DNA of 64,000 nt from an uncultured Bacteroidota bacterium (GCA_902635965.1 CACPQA010000004.1:1-64000); one strand, 5' to 3'. Numbered from the stretch's first letter, positions 26,588-35,968 are shown. Numbers and translations are program-made. Notes: generated from the letters alone by a model not told the origin.

Positions 26588-27109
26588 TCACCTTGATTTT
26601 TTTAAAATTAAGCCTAATATCAATGATGAGAAAAAGCCACTTATTAAAGAAAAAATAATGAGCACAGTAACTATCACAAATGGAGTTGAAAATTTTTCTT
26701 GAAAAGAAAGAATTTGATCAAGTTGATCTTCAGAAATTTCAGGATTTTGTTCTAAAATTTTCATTTCAGTAACCTCAAGGGATTTAGTTAGTGTTTCTTG
26801 ATCTAAAAAATTGATAAGTATTATTGTATATACGGAAACGTAAAAAGAACTAATTAAAAAAACACCCATTCCCATTTTAATTGAATCCTTTAAGGATAAA
26901 AGTCCATTACTGTTTTTTCTGTAGTCTAATAGAGCAATAATTAAAACTAGAACAGAAATCCCGTAGTTAACTAGGCTCACGCTGTTTTCTTGTGCATAGT
27001 GGAGATCTAGAAAAAATATCATTAAAGCGAAGGTAACTGATATCAATCCAAGAATAGTTCCATAATGTAATATAAAGTCTCTTAAAGATTTCTTTGTTTT
27101 AGTGAACAT
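26588..27109 (-). CDS. DUF4199 family membrane protein
   Basis: About 173 residues with four hydrophobic segments: two near the N-terminus, one centred on 'GMGVFLISSFYVSVYTIILI', and one C-terminal 'FVIVTVLIIFSLISGFFSSLIL'. A charged loop sits between segments three and four. This matches DUF4199, a Bacteroidota family of unknown function commonly found next to this type of glycosyltransferase gene. I chose ATG at 27109 ('MFTKTKKSLRDFILHYG') over an in-frame ATG at 27145. The upstream choice adds 12 residues not expected in the family and would overlap the bL31 promoter region. Confidence 0.75.
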   Translation of the reverse strand: MFTKTKKSLRDFILHYGTILGLISVTFALMIFFLDLHYAQENSVSLVNYGISVLVLIIALLDYRKNSNGLLSLKDSIKMGMGVFLISSFYVSVYTIILINFLDQETLTKSLEVTEMKILEQNPEISEDQLDQILSFQEKFSTPFVIVTVLIIFSLISGFFSSLILGLILKKSR

Positions 27110-27119
27110 GTGTAAAGTT

Positions 27120-27154
27120 TTGTGGTATAAATTTAGAAAAAACAATTACATTTG
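27120..27154 (+). promoter_or_regulatory. candidate bL31 promoter
   Basis: TTG (27120-27122), 24 bp, then TACATTTG (27147-27154), an exact TAnnTTTG -7 element. The ATG follows 23 bp later. The spacer is one base beyond the usual range. Confidence 0.45.
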
Positions 27155-27177
27155 TCTGGATTTTAAATCAACAAAGA

Positions 27178-27438
27178 ATGAAAAAAGGTATACATCCTGA
27201 AAACTATAGACTCGTCGCTTTTAAGGATATGTCCAACAACGACGTATTTATAACAAAATCCACAGCACCTTCTAAAGAAAACATAAAGGTTGATGGTACA
27301 GAGTATCCACTTGTGAAACTAGAGATTTCAAGAACGTCTCATCCTTATTACACAGGAAAATCAAATCTTGTTGATACTGCTGGAAGAATTGATAAGTTCA
27401 AAACTAAGTATGGTAAAAAAGCTCAGCCAAACAAATAG
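27178..27438 (+). CDS. rpmE2: 50S ribosomal protein bL31, type B
   Basis: 86 residues. It starts 'MKKGIHPENYRLVAFKDMS', has the type B hallmark 'EISRTSHPYYTGKSNLVDTAGRI', and ends in a Lys-rich tail. It lacks the CxxC zinc ribbon of type A bL31, so it needs no zinc. It is transcribed divergently from the DUF4199 gene with its own Bacteroidota-type promoter. Confidence 0.97.
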   Translation: MKKGIHPENYRLVAFKDMSNNDVFITKSTAPSKENIKVDGTEYPLVKLEISRTSHPYYTGKSNLVDTAGRIDKFKTKYGKKAQPNK

Positions 27439-27475
27439 GTGAGTATTGTATTTTAATAATTTTTAATTATTTGAA

Positions 27476-28807
27476 TTGAATCAAGTTGAAACTAAACATT
27501 TAACAAAAATTGCTTTTAAAACTCTTGGGTGTAAATTAAATTTCGCTGAAACTGAGCAGATAGCAAAAAAATTTAAATCAAATGTTTATAAAAGAGTAGA
27601 GCCCAGTGATATTGCTGATATATACGTTTTTAACACGTGTTCAGTAACTGAAAATGCAGACAAAAAGTTTAAAAATTTAGTTAGAAAGGCTAATAAATTA
27701 AATAAAAACGCCTTTGTAGCTGTTATAGGTTGTTATGCACAACTCAAAACAAGTGAAATATCAAAAATCGACGGAGTTGACTTGGTACTTGGGGCTTCTG
27801 AAAAGTTTAATTTAGACTTATTTATAAAAAAAAGAAATAAAGAAAAGATTTCGAAAATATATTCCTGTTCGATTGATTCTTTTAAAGACTTTAATTCAAG
27901 TTTTTCTGACACTAATTCTTCAAGAACACGTTCATTTTTGAAAATTCAAGACGGCTGTGATTACAAATGCACTTATTGTACTATTCCTCTAGCCAGAGGA
28001 CAATCTAGAAGTGATAATATTGAAAATGTCCTAAAAAATGTTAAAAAAATTGTTTCAAAAGGATTCAAAGAAATAGTTCTAACAGGAATTAATCTTGGTG
28101 ATTACGGTAATTTTAATGGAAAGTTATATAAGAAAAATTCTGGTTTAATTGATTTATTAAATAAATTAGAAAATATCTCAGGTGTGATTAGATATCGAAT
28201 TTCTTCAATTGAACCTAATTTATTGTCTGATGAAATAATAGAATTTGTTTCTCACAGTAAAAAATTTTTACCTCATTTTCATATTCCATTACAAAGTGGT
28301 AGTGATCAAGTTTTAAGAGATATGAAAAGACGTTATAATTCAAGTTTTTATTCAAATCTTATCTTCAAGATAAAAAAGCTAATGCCTAACGCCAGTATAG
28401 GTGTTGATGTAATTGTTGGTTTTCCAACTGAGACATATGACTTATTTCTTGACACTTACAATTTCTTAGATAATTTAGACGTTTCTTATTTTCATGTATT
28501 CAAATACTCTGACAGAGAAAACACTCTTTCATTTGATATAACTAACAAGGTGTCAGAGAAAGATAAAATTATAAGAAGTCGAGTTCTTAGAGATTTATCT
28601 CTCAAAAAGAAGACTCAGTTTTATAAAAATAATCTAAACAAATTTCAAAATATTTTATGGGAATCTGAGAATAAGCATGGTTACATTCATGGACTTACCC
28701 CAAACTACATAAAGGTTAGACAATTTTGGAATCCCACACTTGTGAATTCTGTCCAAAAAAAGCTATTGAATCGTATTGATAAAGACGGTTACGCAAGAAT
28801 CAGTTAA
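27476..28807 (+). CDS. mtaB: tRNA t6A37 methylthiotransferase MtaB
   Basis: 443 residues. MtaB converts t6A37 to ms2t6A37 in tRNAs reading ANN codons. The N-terminal UPF0004 domain has three cluster cysteines ('TLGCKLNFAET', 'FNTCSV', 'IGCYAQ'). The radical SAM motif is 'DGCDYKCTYCTIPLARG' (CxxxCxxC), and the remaining radical SAM core is well conserved ('LTGINLGDYG', 'IPLQSGSDQVLRDMKRRY'). The start is TTG at 27476: an in-frame stop lies 10 bp upstream and the next Met is far inside the protein, so a non-ATG start is forced. The gene overlaps the convergent acetyltransferase gene by 4 bp. Confidence 0.93.
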   Translation: MNQVETKHLTKIAFKTLGCKLNFAETEQIAKKFKSNVYKRVEPSDIADIYVFNTCSVTENADKKFKNLVRKANKLNKNAFVAVIGCYAQLKTSEISKIDGVDLVLGASEKFNLDLFIKKRNKEKISKIYSCSIDSFKDFNSSFSDTNSSRTRSFLKIQDGCDYKCTYCTIPLARGQSRSDNIENVLKNVKKIVSKGFKEIVLTGINLGDYGNFNGKLYKKNSGLIDLLNKLENISGVIRYRISSIEPNLLSDEIIEFVSHSKKFLPHFHIPLQSGSDQVLRDMKRRYNSSFYSNLIFKIKKLMPNASIGVDVIVGFPTETYDLFLDTYNFLDNLDVSYFHVFKYSDRENTLSFDITNKVSEKDKIIRSRVLRDLSLKKKTQFYKNNLNKFQNILWESENKHGYIHGLTPNYIKVRQFWNPTLVNSVQKKLLNRIDKDGYARIS

Positions 28808-29097
28808 AGTTTAATTCCCACTGGAAGTAAATGTTTGTAAGACTTATTTTTTCTTAAAAATCCAGCGATGTCAGGACTTGTTGGTACAACCTTCAATTTT
28901 TTTTCTGATACATAATCAAGTACTAAAGCTATAAATTTATTTTTAAAATCTAATGAATCAATTTCTTTTGGAACAATAAGCTTTGTCAAGAAAATTTTTC
29001 TTTCCTGTTCGGCGTATTCTATCCTTGCCATAACATTTCCCTGAGTTAATTCAAATTGTCTTAAAAATTTATTGTTGTCAAGCTCTTTAACTTCCAT
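28804..29097 (-). CDS. short GNAT-like acetyltransferase (YjdJ/Gcn5-related, Acetyltransf_CG type)
   Basis: 97 residues, the size of the minimal GCN5-related domain. It has the N-terminal strands 'NVMARIEYAEQERKIFLTKLIVP', a helix with 'ALVLDYVSEKKLKVVP', and the C-terminal 'PDIAGFLRKNKSYKHLLP', where other members keep a 'C.Y....' segment. Here the Cys of that motif is replaced. The family is widespread but its substrate is unknown. It is convergent with mtaB and overlaps it by 4 bp. Confidence 0.75.
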   Translation of the reverse strand: MEVKELDNNKFLRQFELTQGNVMARIEYAEQERKIFLTKLIVPKEIDSLDFKNKFIALVLDYVSEKKLKVVPTSPDIAGFLRKNKSYKHLLPVGIKL

Positions 29098-29110
29098 TTA
29101 TTGTTTTGGT

Positions 29111-29141
29111 TTGTGGATATAACCTATTAAAACTAACTTTG
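29111..29141 (+). promoter_or_regulatory. candidate promoter of the alpha/beta hydrolase gene
   Basis: TTG (29111-29113), 20 bp, then TAACTTTG (29134-29141). This fits the Bacteroidota consensus in both boxes and in spacing. The ATG at 29194 is 52 bp downstream. Confidence 0.55.
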
Positions 29142-29193
29142 ATTAGTTAACAGAAAATAAATATACGAAAATTTGAAATAGTTTTTTAAAAAA

Positions 29194-29868
29194 ATGGACA
29201 ATAAAGTTGGCACTTCTGTTTATTTAATGCCAGGAATGGCTGCATCCTCAAAAATATTTGAACTAATTAAGTTTCCTACTAAATATAAAATTACTTATTT
29301 AAAGTGGATACAACCTGAAATTGGTGAATCGATAAAATCATATTCTAAAAGGATGTCAACATTTATTGATGATGATAATCCAGTTTTAGTAGGTGTTTCT
29401 TTTGGTGGAATTTTAATTCAAGAAATATCAAAACATATTAAAGCAAAAAAAGTTATTATTATTTCCAGCGTTAAATCCAAAGTTGAATTGTCTTTATCAA
29501 TGAAATTTGCAAAAAAAACAGGGGTTCATCACTTGCTACCATTAAATTGGATTGATGACTTAGAAAAAATACTGTTGCTTGTTTTTGGTCCTTCTATTAA
29601 GGCTAAGGTTGACGCTTATAAAAAATATCTTTCTGAAAGGGATCCTGATTATTTGAAATGGTCAATTGATCAAATCGTAAATTGGCAACAAAAAAAATAT
29701 GATAAAAACATCATCCACATTCATGGTGAAAAAGACAAAGTTTTTCCATTGAGGTATTTAGAAAAAAATGAAAACTTTTTCACTGTAAAAGGAGGTACTC
29801 ATGCAACCATTTTAAGAGACAGCAAATGGTTTTCAAAGAATTTGCCTTTAATCATAAATAAAGACTAA
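29194..29868 (+). CDS. alpha/beta hydrolase
   Basis: 224 residues, a compact alpha/beta-hydrolase fold. The nucleophile elbow is 'VGVSFGG' (Ser near residue 70), the acid is probably the Asp in 'HIHGEKDKVFP', and the His is in 'KGGTHATI' near the C-terminus. The oxyanion region is 'LMPGMAASSKIF'. There is no signal peptide, so it is likely cytoplasmic. The sequence does not reveal the substrate. It has its own promoter, and its end overlaps the convergent AlkB-like gene by 4 bp. Confidence 0.83.
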   Translation: MDNKVGTSVYLMPGMAASSKIFELIKFPTKYKITYLKWIQPEIGESIKSYSKRMSTFIDDDNPVLVGVSFGGILIQEISKHIKAKKVIIISSVKSKVELSLSMKFAKKTGVHHLLPLNWIDDLEKILLLVFGPSIKAKVDAYKKYLSERDPDYLKWSIDQIVNWQQKKYDKNIIHIHGEKDKVFPLRYLEKNENFFTVKGGTHATILRDSKWFSKNLPLIINKD

Positions 29869-30473
29869 TAAATATACCTGTAAGTTAAATTGATTCTAGG
29901 GTAAATTTTTTTCTTTGTTTTTGGAATTTGGTGAACCCATTCGGTTTGTGATCTTTCTCCCATTAAAAGCAAACTGCCGTGTTTTAATAATATCTTATAC
30001 TTTAAGTCTTTTATCTTTTTATGCTTTATGTGAAAAAACCTCTCTTCGCCAAGAGTGATGGATGCAATTTTTGGATCATTCCCTAATTCTGGTTCATTAT
30101 CGCTGTGCCACCCGTTACTATCCATTCCGTCTCTGTATAAATTTAGTAAAACAGAATTGAATCTATAATCGGTCTTTTTATGTATCATTTTCAATAGACC
30201 TCTTAAGTCATTGGTCATAAAATTATTTTTTATACCTATTTGAGAATAGTCGTAATTTTTATTTCCTATCGAATGAAAAGACGTAAGTCTAGGCTGATCG
30301 TAAATTTTTCCAAATAGTTTAATTTGATATTTTTGCCATGGAATATCGTCATGAAGTCTTTTATATAGAAGGTCAGATTTTTTTTTACCAAGAAAGTTAG
30401 GGTAATAACAAATATTAAGACCGTTTGTATTCTCTACGTTTTCTAATTTGTTTTCAAATGATAATTCAATCAT
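29865..30473 (-). CDS. AlkB-like Fe(II)/2-oxoglutarate dioxygenase
   Basis: 202 residues. The iron triad can be read as 'WHSDNEPELG' (HxD) and the His in 'EWVHQIPK'. The 2-oxoglutarate-binding Arg lies in 'YPRINLTYRYI', where R....TYR is usual for the AlkB family. 'LLNLYRDGMDSNGWHSD' and 'IASITLGEERFFHIKHK' match the ALKBH2/3-like subfamily. Probable role: oxidative removal of methyl groups from DNA or RNA bases. It lies upstream of htpG's 3' end with a 43-bp gap on the same strand; no functional link is evident. Confidence 0.88.
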   Translation of the reverse strand: MIELSFENKLENVENTNGLNICYYPNFLGKKKSDLLYKRLHDDIPWQKYQIKLFGKIYDQPRLTSFHSIGNKNYDYSQIGIKNNFMTNDLRGLLKMIHKKTDYRFNSVLLNLYRDGMDSNGWHSDNEPELGNDPKIASITLGEERFFHIKHKKIKDLKYKILLKHGSLLLMGERSQTEWVHQIPKTKKKIYPRINLTYRYIY

Positions 30474-30516
30474 AATAATTATTAATAGTTAAAACAACTT
30501 AAAACATAATTAAACT

Positions 30517-32397
30517 TTATTTAATCATATTTAAACTTCTCTTTATAAATTTATTTAGATCTTCTCCCTTTAATAGATTTTGAGACAATCTAGCTAAATC
30601 AAGAGTTTGATTAATTAAATTTGCTTGTTTTTTTGAAGTCTTTGTGTTTAAAATTTGTTTTACTAGTGAGTGATTGACATTAACAATCAAATTGAACATT
30701 TCAGGCATGTTTCCAAACATAGAATTACCTCCAGTATTTTGCATTTCTTTCATCCTTCTCATAAATTCTGGTTGAGTAATAACAAAAGGAAACTGCGAGC
30801 TATTTAAGGCTTCGAGCTTAACAGTATACTTTTCTTTTGGGATAATTTTTGTCAAGATGTCTTCAAGAGATTTTTTTTCTCTATCTGACATTTTTGAGGA
30901 ATTTTCATCTTCTTTTTTGATTAGATTTTCTATCGCATCGCTATCAACTCTTGTAAAGGTGATCTTATCATTTGATGTTTCTATTTTTTGGATAAGGTGT
31001 GCAACTATTGGAGAATCCAAAAGTAAAACTTTATAACCCTTTTCTTTAGCAGCTTGAATATAAGAAAACTGTTCTTCAATATTGGATGAGTAAAGTACAA
31101 CCATTTTTCCATCCTTGTCTGTTTGAGCATCCTTAATTTCTTTTTTGAGCTCATTCATGGTATAGTAGGTTCCGTCATCGGTTGGGTATAGAAAATAGTC
31201 TTGATATTTTTCAAAAAACTTTTCCTCAGACAACATTCCATACTCAATAATTACTTTTATATCGTTCCATTTCGACTCAAATGCTTTTCTGTCTTTTTTG
31301 TAAAGGCTAATTAGCTTGTCAGCTACTTTTCTAGTAATGTAATTACTAATTTTTTTAACGGAACTGTCTGCTTGCAAATAGCTTCTTGAAACATTAAGTG
31401 GAATATCAGGAGAATCTATGACTCCTCTCAATAGAGTCAAAAATTCTGGAACTATTCCCTCAACATTGTCTGTTACAAATACCTGATTCTGATAGAGTTG
31501 AATCTTATCTTTTTGAATATTCAAATCGTTATTAACTTTTGGGAAATATAAAATGCCGGTAAGGTTAAATGGATAGTCCACGTTTAGATGAATATTAAAA
31601 AGTGGTTCTTCAAACTGCATCGGATAAAGCTCTCTGTAAAACTCATTGTAATCTTTGTCTTTTAAATCTTTTGGTTTTTTTGTCCAAGCCGGATTCGGAT
31701 TATTTACAATATTATCTACTTTAATGGTTTTTGGTTTAGCATCTTTTTTGGCATTTTTTGGAAGTGGTAGGGTTTCATCTTTCATTCCAAACTTGATCGG
31801 AATAGGCATAAACTTATTGTACTTTTCTAAAAGAGTTTTAATTCTGCTTTCTTCAAGGAATTCATCAGAATCTTTATCTATGTAAAGTATTATTTCTGTA
31901 CCTCTATCTTTTTTGTCAGACTTTGATAGACTATATTCTGGAGAGCCGTCACATATCCACTTTGCGGCTGGATCTTTTTTGTATGACTTGGTTATTATTT
32001 CGACTTTTTTTGCAACCATAAAGGATGAATAAAAGCCAAGGCCAAAATGCCCTATTATATTTGACTGGTTGTCTTTATCTTTATATTTCTCTAAGAATTC
32101 TTCAGCACCTGAAAATGCAACTTCATTGATATATTTTTTAACCTCATCTTGCGTCATTCCAATTCCTTGATCTATGACAGTCAGTGTTTTTTTAGATTTA
32201 TCAACTCTTATTTCAATTTTAGGGTCACCAATATCACCCTTAAGTTCTCCAATGCTGCTCAAGTGTTTTAACTTTAAAGTAGCGTCTGTTGCATTTGATA
32301 TTAGTTCTCTTAAAAAAATTTCATGATCACTATACAAGAATTTTTTTATAAGTGGAAATATATTTTCTACAGATACGTTAATTTTTCCTTTAGACAT
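30517..32397 (-). CDS. htpG: HtpG, Hsp90-family chaperone
   Basis: 626 residues, the family's usual length. The N-terminal GHKL ATPase domain has 'FLRELISNATDATLKL', 'DQGIGMTQDEV' and 'HFGLGFYSSFMVA'. The middle domain has the catalytic-loop Arg in 'PLNVSRSYLQ' and the C-terminal dimerisation domain follows. It is an ATP-dependent cytosolic protein-folding chaperone. It is divergent from the KAS III gene with a 108-bp gap. That gap contains a motif like the one in front of the Hsp20 gene (32447-32462), but no exact TAnnTTTG box facing htpG. Confidence 0.97.
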   Translation of the reverse strand: MSKGKINVSVENIFPLIKKFLYSDHEIFLRELISNATDATLKLKHLSSIGELKGDIGDPKIEIRVDKSKKTLTVIDQGIGMTQDEVKKYINEVAFSGAEEFLEKYKDKDNQSNIIGHFGLGFYSSFMVAKKVEIITKSYKKDPAAKWICDGSPEYSLSKSDKKDRGTEIILYIDKDSDEFLEESRIKTLLEKYNKFMPIPIKFGMKDETLPLPKNAKKDAKPKTIKVDNIVNNPNPAWTKKPKDLKDKDYNEFYRELYPMQFEEPLFNIHLNVDYPFNLTGILYFPKVNNDLNIQKDKIQLYQNQVFVTDNVEGIVPEFLTLLRGVIDSPDIPLNVSRSYLQADSSVKKISNYITRKVADKLISLYKKDRKAFESKWNDIKVIIEYGMLSEEKFFEKYQDYFLYPTDDGTYYTMNELKKEIKDAQTDKDGKMVVLYSSNIEEQFSYIQAAKEKGYKVLLLDSPIVAHLIQKIETSNDKITFTRVDSDAIENLIKKEDENSSKMSDREKKSLEDILTKIIPKEKYTVKLEALNSSQFPFVITQPEFMRRMKEMQNTGGNSMFGNMPEMFNLIVNVNHSLVKQILNTKTSKKQANLINQTLDLARLSQNLLKGEDLNKFIKRSLNMIK

Positions 32398-32446
32398 AAT
32401 TATATTTTTTAAAAATTATTATCAAAAATCATCCCAAATATTTTTT

Positions 32447-32462
32447 CTGCCAAATTGACATT
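32447..32462. promoter_or_regulatory. candidate heat-shock operator-like motif before htpG
   Basis: CTGCCA-AAT-TGACATT. The right half-site is identical to the hsp20 operator half-site (TGACATT) and the 3-bp spacing is the same. The left half matches ATGTCA at 4 of 6 positions. It lies 50 bp upstream of htpG and 44 bp upstream of the KAS III start. Confidence 0.35.
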
Positions 32463-32505
32463 TAATAAAAATTTATATTTAGATTTAGAAAATTTTACTT
32501 TTTAA

Positions 32506-33513
32506 GTGTTCAATTCAAGAATAGTAGGTTTAGGAAAATATTTGCCTGACAACGTCGTAACAAATGACGATCTTGCCAAAATTATGGACACTTCTGATGA
32601 ATGGATTGTTGAAAGAACTGGAATTAATGAAAGAAGACATATCATTAAAGGGAGTGACGATTCGCCATCTACTATGGCCTTCGAGGCTTCTAAACTAGCA
32701 TTGGAAAGAGCTGGTATTAAAGCGAATGAATTGGATATGATTTTATTCGCAACACTTAGTCCTGATCTTTATTTTCCAGGTTCAGGAGTTTTACTGCAGC
32801 AGCTTCTCGGAATTTCAACTTGCCCGTCTATGGATATTCGAATGCAGTGTTCAGGATTCATTTATTCAATTGCAACTGCGGATCAATTTATTAAATCTGG
32901 AATGTATAAAAATATATTGGTAGTTGGTGCTGAAAATCATTCAGGAGGACTAGATATGTCTTCAAGGGGAAGAGCCGTTTCTGTTATATTCGGTGATGGT
33001 GCGGGCGCTGCAGTTTTAACTCGAGAGAAAAATAAAAGCTTCGGTATTATGTCTTCTCATCTTCATTCTGAGGGAAAATATGCAAATGAATTGTCACTAA
33101 AAGGACCTAGCACTCAGAGATGGGTCCCTGAAATTATAGATGCAAATGATCCAGATGATGAAAGTTATTTTCCATTTATGAATGGTCAAATGGTTTTTAA
33201 ACATGCAATAACAAGATTTGCAGAGGTTATAAATGAGGGACTTCAATATAACAAATGGAAAAGTGGAGATATTAATCTTTTAATACCTCATCAGGCAAAT
33301 CTTAGAATCTCCCAATTTGTTCAAAAGAAATTTGGTTTGTCAGACAATCAGGTCTTTAATAATATTATGAATTATGGAAATACAACTGCTGCTTCTATAC
33401 CGATTGCACTAACCGAAGCTTGGGAGAATAATAAAGTAAATCAGGGAGATAAAATTGTTTTGGCTGCTTTTGGAAGTGGTTTTACTTGGGGTAGTATTAT
33501 GATTGTTTGGTAA
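32506..33513 (+). CDS. 3-oxoacyl-ACP synthase III family protein (FabH-like)
   Basis: 335 residues. The thiolase-fold Cys-His-Asn triad is visible: Cys in 'DIRMQCSGFIYS', His in 'LIPHQANLRI' and Asn in 'NYGNTTAASIP'. FabH condenses acetyl-CoA (or another acyl-CoA) with malonyl-ACP to start fatty-acid synthesis. The gene is not next to the fab cluster, so it may be a paralogue with another starter unit. The start is GTG at 32506 ('MFNSRIVGLGKYLP'), which gives the standard N-terminus; no suitable ATG is nearby. The CoA-binding protein gene starts within its stop codon. Confidence 0.88.
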   Translation: MFNSRIVGLGKYLPDNVVTNDDLAKIMDTSDEWIVERTGINERRHIIKGSDDSPSTMAFEASKLALERAGIKANELDMILFATLSPDLYFPGSGVLLQQLLGISTCPSMDIRMQCSGFIYSIATADQFIKSGMYKNILVVGAENHSGGLDMSSRGRAVSVIFGDGAGAAVLTREKNKSFGIMSSHLHSEGKYANELSLKGPSTQRWVPEIIDANDPDDESYFPFMNGQMVFKHAITRFAEVINEGLQYNKWKSGDINLLIPHQANLRISQFVQKKFGLSDNQVFNNIMNYGNTTAASIPIALTEAWENNKVNQGDKIVLAAFGSGFTWGSIMIVW

Positions 33514-33869
33514 TGACAACTCTTATCATAGGAGCTTCTCCGAACAAACAAAGATATTCATATAAAGCAATTCAAAAACTAAGAAAATTAAATTTTGAAG
33601 TTAATGCTTTAGGTTTAAATGATGGTTTAATAACGGATGTAAAAATTCAAACAAAACCAGTAAAATATAAAAACATTCATACTGTTTCCATATATCTGAA
33701 ACCTCAAAATCAGTCTCAATACTTGGGCTATCTAATTAAATTAATGCCTAAAAGAGTCATTTTTAACCCTGGAAGTGAGAATCAAATTTTAATGAATAAG
33801 CTCAAAGAAAAAAAAATCAACTGTGAAAATAGTTGCACTTTAGTTTTACTTTCTACTAATCAGTATTAA
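33513..33869 (+). CDS. CoA-binding domain protein (YccU-like)
   Basis: 118 residues from ATG at 33513, which overlaps the KAS III stop by one base (TAATG). A TTG two codons earlier is less likely. It is a Rossmann fold with 'LIIGASPNKQRYSYKAIQKL', 'VSIYLKP' and 'RVIFNPGSEN', matching CoA_binding_2 proteins. Their function is not established. Translational coupling to the KAS III gene is likely. Its 3' end overlaps the convergent symporter gene by 24 bp. Confidence 0.85.
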   Translation: MTTLIIGASPNKQRYSYKAIQKLRKLNFEVNALGLNDGLITDVKIQTKPVKYKNIHTVSIYLKPQNQSQYLGYLIKLMPKRVIFNPGSENQILMNKLKEKKINCENSCTLVLLSTNQY

Positions 33870-35306
33870 ACCTAAAAAAGTAATTATACCATTAATTGGT
33901 AGAAGTTCATATCCAATTACATATCCACCTAAATAGTCTGAATTTATATTTCCAATAATTAACGTAATAACAACTGAAATTGAAACAATTAACCAAACCC
34001 ATTTATCCAAAATTCTTTTTTTTGTGAAAATACCAAATGCAAATAAACCCAACAAGGGTCCATATGTATATCCTGCAGCGGTTAACAGACCATCAATTAC
34101 ATTTTTGCTTAAGAAATACTTAAATGAAATAACAATTAATACAATCAGTAAGCCCATAAAAAAATGAACTTTTTTTCTGACTTTTTTTTGAATTCCCATC
34201 TCCAATTTTTGTGTATCTAAAAAATCAACACAAAATGATGTTGTTAAAGAGGTAAGAGCACTGTCGGCACTACTGTATGCAGCTGCAATTAGTCCTAAAA
34301 TAAAGGTTACTGCAACTCCGTTTCCAAGTCCTCCTTCGAGTGCTATTTTTGGGAACAAAAGATCGGTATTTGCATTTCCATCTATCATAGGAACACTTAT
34401 ATTTTCTTTTTCAGCATAAGCATACAAAAGAGCACCCAAAAACATAAAAAGAAATGTTACTATAAAAAGGATAAAACTGAAGACAATCATATTTTTTTTT
34501 GCATCTTCTTCGTTTTTGCATGTTAAATTTTTTTGCATCATATCTTGGTCCATCCCTGTCATACAAATTGTAATAAAAAATCCTCCTATGAAGGACTTTA
34601 AAAAATAATTTCTTTCTAAAGGTGAGTCAAAAACAAAAACCTTTGTATATTTTTTTATTTCATTAATTTCTAAAAAATTGAAGACATTTATTTCTAGATT
34701 GTCAGCTATGTCTGATATGGTTAAAAAAACAGCAAAAATCATGAGGGTGGTTTGAAAGGTATCAGTCCAAATAATGGTTTTTATTCCACCTCTATTAGTG
34801 TAAATCCAAATTAAAAAAACTGAAAAAATTACAGTTATTTCAAATGGGACTGACCATTTTTTAAAAATAAATTCTTGTAAAACAATTGCAACTAAAAAGA
34901 GCCTAAATGATGCACCTAAAGCTCTTGATATGAAGAAAAAAAGAGCACCTACTTTATGACTGTTTCGACCAAATCTTTTCCCTAAGTATTCATAGATTGA
35001 AGTTACATTATTCTTATAATATATAGGTAAAAGCAAAAAAGCTACAGCAAAATATCCAAATAGATATCCGATTACCACCTGCAAGTATGTAAAGTTAGAT
35101 TCTTGAATCCATCCAGGCACTGAAATAAATGTTACTCCTGACAATGAAGTTCCAACCATTCCAAATGCAACCACATACCATTTTGAATTTCTATTACCAG
35201 TAAAAAAATTATTATTGCTATCGTCTTTCCCAGTTATATATGAAACGATTAATAAAATTATAAAGTAAGAAATTACTAGTATGAAAATATTTATTGGATC
35301 ATTCAC
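33846..35306 (-). CDS. sodium:solute symporter (SSS family)
   Basis: 486 residues with about 13 hydrophobic helices. It has the SSS-family features 'GMVGTSLSGVTFISVPGWI' near the N-terminus, 'SIYEYLGKRFGRNSHKVGA' and 'GLIAAAYSSADSALTSLTTSF', the last contributing to the Na+ site. It is an inner-membrane Na+-coupled importer. The substrate (sugar, amino acid, pantothenate, etc.) cannot be assigned. It is divergent from recR (50-bp gap) and overlaps the CoA-binding protein gene by 24 bp tail to tail. Confidence 0.92.
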   Translation of the reverse strand: MNDPINIFILVISYFIILLIVSYITGKDDSNNNFFTGNRNSKWYVVAFGMVGTSLSGVTFISVPGWIQESNFTYLQVVIGYLFGYFAVAFLLLPIYYKNNVTSIYEYLGKRFGRNSHKVGALFFFISRALGASFRLFLVAIVLQEFIFKKWSVPFEITVIFSVFLIWIYTNRGGIKTIIWTDTFQTTLMIFAVFLTISDIADNLEINVFNFLEINEIKKYTKVFVFDSPLERNYFLKSFIGGFFITICMTGMDQDMMQKNLTCKNEEDAKKNMIVFSFILFIVTFLFMFLGALLYAYAEKENISVPMIDGNANTDLLFPKIALEGGLGNGVAVTFILGLIAAAYSSADSALTSLTTSFCVDFLDTQKLEMGIQKKVRKKVHFFMGLLIVLIVISFKYFLSKNVIDGLLTAAGYTYGPLLGLFAFGIFTKKRILDKWVWLIVSISVVITLIIGNINSDYLGGYVIGYELLPINGIITFLGLILISRK

Positions 35307-35356
35307 TTAATCAAAATTAAAATATTTATATAAATTGTCATGGAAAAAAATTTGAT

Positions 35357-35968
35357 ATGGATTTTCCATCTAAAATTTTAGAAAATGCAGTAAATGAGAT
35401 TTCTCAACTTCCTGGCATTGGAAAAAGAACTGCTCTAAGACTGGCTTTACATATTTTAAAACAACCTGAACAAAAAATAGATTCTCTTGCAGATTCTATC
35501 AAAACTCTTAGAAAAACAATTAATTTTTGTAGTGAATGTTACAATATATCTGATAATGAAACTTGCGAGATTTGTTCAAATTTAAATAGGGAAAACGGAG
35601 AATTGTGCGTGGTGGAAGATATAAGAGATGTAATGGCAATTGAAAATACTTCTCAATTCAAAGGGAGATATCATGTTCTCAATGGTTTAATTTCCCCAAT
35701 TGATGGAGTTGGTCCAGCAGATCTTAAGATTGATTCATTAATTGAAAGGATAAAAAAAGGAAACATCAAAGAGATTATCTTTGCACTAAGTGCGACTATG
35801 GAAGGAGACACGACAATTTTTTATATCAATAAAAATCTATCAAGTTTTGATATAAAAATATCAACGATAGCGAGAGGCATACCAGTAGGGGACGAACTTG
35901 AATACACTGATGAGGTAACTCTAGGGAGGAGTATTTTGAAAAGAATACCATATACTGGTTCAGTATAG
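35357..35968 (+). CDS. recR: recombination protein RecR
   Basis: 203 residues, the usual length. It has an N-terminal helix-hairpin-helix '[17 protein letters not shown]', a four-Cys zinc finger ('CSECYN...CEICSN', residues about 57-74), and a Toprim domain with '[14 protein letters not shown]'. The C-terminal motif is '[25 protein letters not shown]'. It works with RecO/RecF loading RecA at gaps. It is divergent from the symporter gene and is followed 52 bp later by the E2 gene. Confidence 0.96.
   Translation: MDFPSKILENAVNEISQLPGIGKRTALRLALHILKQPEQKIDSLADSIKTLRKTINFCSECYNISDNETCEICSNLNRENGELCVVEDIRDVMAIENTSQFKGRYHVLNGLISPIDGVGPADLKIDSLIERIKKGNIKEIIFALSATMEGDTTIFYINKNLSSFDIKISTIARGIPVGDELEYTDEVTLGRSILKRIPYTGSV

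Noticed and set aside
32400..32505. TTGACA-like and TATATT-like boxes before the KAS III gene as a sigma-70 promoter
   Set aside because: Bacteroidota primary sigma factors use TTG/TAnnTTTG elements, and no exact TAnnTTTG is present there; the match to the E. coli consensus is expected by chance in AT-rich DNA.
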